8,535 nucleotides of DNA from contig CAMGAL010000081.1 of assembly GCA_946007445.1 (NCBI GenBank), positions 1 through 8,535 of the forward strand, written 5' to 3'. The translations under genes and the position numbers were made by a program. The notes under the pieces are model-generated. The model had not been told where the DNA came from and made no database searches. It saw only the letters and a program-made list of their open reading frames with translations. Each line of letters begins with the position of its first letter. Position 1 is the stretch's first letter. Below are positions 6,681 through 8,535 of this stretch, in pieces. This stretch comes from an uncultured Mediterranea sp. (lineage in GTDB: Bacteria > Bacteroidota > Bacteroidia > Bacteroidales > Bacteroidaceae).

Positions 6681-8504
6681 ATGCTACATACATTAAAGAC
6701 TTTTTTCGGCTATGATAGTTTCCGACCCGGACAAGAGGAAATCGTCCGTCAAGTGCTCCAAGGGCATGATGCGTTGGTGCTGATGCCCACAGGTGGAGGC
6801 AAATCCATCTGCTATCAGCTGCCCGCCCTGCTGAGCGAGGGAACGACCGTGGTGGTGTCGCCTCTCATCTCATTGATGAAGGACCAGGTCGAGTCGCTCT
6901 GTGCCAACGGCATTGCGGCCGGAGCCTTGAACAGCGGCAACGAGGAGAGCGTCAATGCCCAGCTGCGCCGGCGCTGCATCGAGGGGAAGCTGAAGCTGCT
7001 CTACATCTCACCCGAGCGGCTGATGGTGGAGAGTGCCTACCTCTTTCACGAGATGGAGATATCGCTCTTTGCCATCGACGAGGCCCACTGCATCTCCCAA
7101 TGGGGGCACGACTTCCGGCCCGAATATGCCCAGCTGGGCATATTGCGCGAGCAGTTCCCCAAGGTGCCCATCATGGCTCTGACGGCTACGGCCGATAAGA
7201 TTACGCGTGAAGACATTGTGCGTCAGCTCCATCTGCGCCAGCCGTATGTACACATCGCTTCCTTCGACCGCCCCAACCTGAGCCTTGATGTGAAGCGAGG
7301 CTACCGCAAGCCCGAGCGCGACCGCACCATCGTAGAGTTCATCCGCCGGCACAATGAGGGGTGTGGCATCATCTATTGCCTGAGCCGCAAGACCTGCGAG
7401 AGTGTGTCGCTGATGCTCGATAAGGCCGGCATACGCAGTGCGGTGTATCATGCCGGACTCTCGGCCGAGCGGCGCAATGCCGCCCAAGAGGATTTCATCA
7501 ACGACCGCGTGCAGGTGGTGTGTGCCACCATAGCCTTCGGGATGGGCATCGACAAGAGCAATGTGCGCTGGGTGATACACTACAACATGCCCAAGAGCAT
7601 CGAGAATTTTTATCAGGAGATAGGGCGTGCCGGCCGCGACGGACTGCCCAGCGATACGATGCTCTTCTACTCGCTGGCCGACATCATTCAGCTCACCCAA
7701 TTCGTCCAGGAGAGCGGACAGCGGGACATCAACCAGGAGAAGCTGGAGCGGATGCAGCAGTATGCCGAGGCCGGCATCTGCCGCAGGCGCATCCTGTTGA
7801 GCTACTTTGGCGAGGCCATCGACCGGGATTGTGGCAATTGCGACGTGTGTCGCAACCCTCCGCAGCGGTTCGACGGCACCATCATCGTGCAGAAGGCCCT
7901 CAGTGCCTTGGTGCGGGCCGACCAGCAGATAGGCTCGCAGGTGCTGGTGGACATCCTGCGCGGCAACTTCTCGCCCGAGGTCAAGCAGAAGGGGTATGAC
8001 TCGCTGAAGACCTTCGGCCAGGGACGCGATGTGCCCGCTCGCGACTGGCAGGACTATCTCATCCAGATGCTCCAATATGGCTACATTGAGATAGCTTACA
8101 ACGAGAACCATCACCTCAAGGTGACGCCGGCCGGAGCCGATGTGCTCTACGGACGTGCCCAGGCATGGCTGGTGGTCATCCGTCGGGAGGAAAATGCCCT
8201 ATCCTCCCGAGGAAAAAAGAAAAAGGGCATTGGCGGCCAATCGGCCGAGGCCTCACTCTTCGCCACCTCGCCCCTGGCCGGAGCCGAGGAACTCTACGAT
8301 GCCTTGCGGTCGCTGCGCAAGCGGCTGGCCGACCAGGATGGCCTGCCACCCTACATCGTCTTCTCCGACAAGGTGCTCCATCTGCTCGTACAGCAGCGCC
8401 CCACCACCCTCGAAGCCTTTGGTCAGATCAACGGTATCGGCGAGTTCAAGAAGAAGAAGTATGGCCGCGAATTTGTGGACCTTATCCGCCAAATGACCTC
8501 CTGA
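6681..8504 (+). CDS. recQ: ATP-dependent DNA helicase RecQ
   Basis: A 3'-5' superfamily 2 helicase of 607 residues, the normal length for bacterial RecQ, acting in recombination and replication-fork repair. In order: the motif 0 region FGYDSFRPGQEEIV (9-22), Walker A MPTGGGKS (35-42), the DEAH box and aromatic loop IDEAHCISQWGHDFRPEY (132-149), ALTATA (166-171), YCLSRKTCE (232-240), and motifs V-VI ATIAFGMGIDKSNVRWVIHY (282-301) and QEIGRAGRDG (312-321). The zinc site is Cys367, 384, 387 and 390. A winged-helix region follows (about 400-490), then a Lys-rich linker RGKKKKG (510-516) and a C-terminal HRDC domain (about 532-605). Nothing essential appears missing. It is transcribed away from the AraC-type gene and ends 31 bases before the window edge. 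Confidence 0.98.
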   Translation: MLHTLKTFFGYDSFRPGQEEIVRQVLQGHDALVLMPTGGGKSICYQLPALLSEGTTVVVSPLISLMKDQVESLCANGIAAGALNSGNEESVNAQLRRRCIEGKLKLLYISPERLMVESAYLFHEMEISLFAIDEAHCISQWGHDFRPEYAQLGILREQFPKVPIMALTATADKITREDIVRQLHLRQPYVHIASFDRPNLSLDVKRGYRKPERDRTIVEFIRRHNEGCGIIYCLSRKTCESVSLMLDKAGIRSAVYHAGLSAERRNAAQEDFINDRVQVVCATIAFGMGIDKSNVRWVIHYNMPKSIENFYQEIGRAGRDGLPSDTMLFYSLADIIQLTQFVQESGQRDINQEKLERMQQYAEAGICRRRILLSYFGEAIDRDCGNCDVCRNPPQRFDGTIIVQKALSALVRADQQIGSQVLVDILRGNFSPEVKQKGYDSLKTFGQGRDVPARDWQDYLIQMLQYGYIEIAYNENHHLKVTPAGADVLYGRAQAWLVVIRREENALSSRGKKKKGIGGQSAEASLFATSPLAGAEELYDALRSLRKRLADQDGLPPYIVFSDKVLHLLVQQRPTTLEAFGQINGIGEFKKKKYGREFVDLIRQMTS

Positions 8505-8535
8505 GCGGAATCCGAATTGCTCAAATCGGCCCAAC

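Noticed and set aside
7008..8114. A 368-codon open frame on the minus strand
   Set aside because: It is antisense to recQ, which has a full set of helicase motifs across the same DNA. The product is compositionally odd (rich in His, Val, Leu and Ala) and has no domain I recognise.
8512..8529. Possible recQ terminator hairpin (CCGAATT, 4-base loop, AAATCGG)
   Set aside because: The stem is seven pairs with one mismatch, and no T tract follows before the window ends at 8535, so it cannot be supported.

Overview
The window looks like a chromosomal housekeeping segment from a Bacteroidales bacterium, most likely Bacteroidaceae. Three things point there: the adenylosuccinate synthetase, M49 dipeptidyl peptidase III lipoprotein and stand-alone AraC-type protein resemble Bacteroides proteins; promoters match the Bacteroides TAnnTTTG -7 box; and start codons lack consistent Shine-Dalgarno sequences. 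By eye the genes are moderately GC-rich, the intergenic gaps are AT-rich, and no sign of a mobile element is visible. The species cannot be named from the sequence alone.

Layout. Everything from 1 to 6468 lies on the minus strand, and recQ (6681-8504) runs the other way. Reading the minus strand from its upstream end: a small AraC-type DNA-binding protein (6468-6004) followed by an intrinsic terminator (5973-5911); a zinc dipeptidyl peptidase III lipoprotein (5886-3841); an AlkD-like HEAT-repeat protein (3807-3115); a 71-base gap with a clear Bacteroides-type promoter; then a tight run of a Fur-family repressor (3043-2555), purA (2558-1290, ATGA overlap), an HPr-kinase-like protein (1283-282, 6-base gap) and the first part of an S24/S26 peptidase-like gene (from about 289 to the window edge). 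Divergent promoters for the AraC-type gene and recQ share the 212-base gap 6469-6680.

How the genes may work together. The Fur-family gene and purA overlap by four bases, so they are probably co-transcribed and translationally coupled. The kinase-like and peptidase-like genes follow closely enough to belong to the same transcript. These last two form the least understood part of the window: an HprK-type P-loop fold with conserved catalytic-type residues, next to a Ser-His (SipW-like) peptidase core. Similar kinase folds occur in lasso-peptide and exopolysaccharide clusters, so a peptide-modification or processing role is possible, but the decisive neighbours lie beyond position 1. The peptidase reading frame lacks an in-frame ATG near its expected beginning. 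A one-base difference in a G5 run would join it to an ATG that overlaps the kinase stop codon.

RecQ is complete with helicase, zinc, winged-helix and HRDC regions. I found no tRNA, rRNA, CRISPR array or insertion sequence. The most tractable oddities are the broken peptidase start, the diverged active-site motif in the AlkD-like protein, a terminator immediately upstream of the peptidase lipoprotein with no recognisable promoter after it, and an inverted repeat bracketing the fur-purA promoter.
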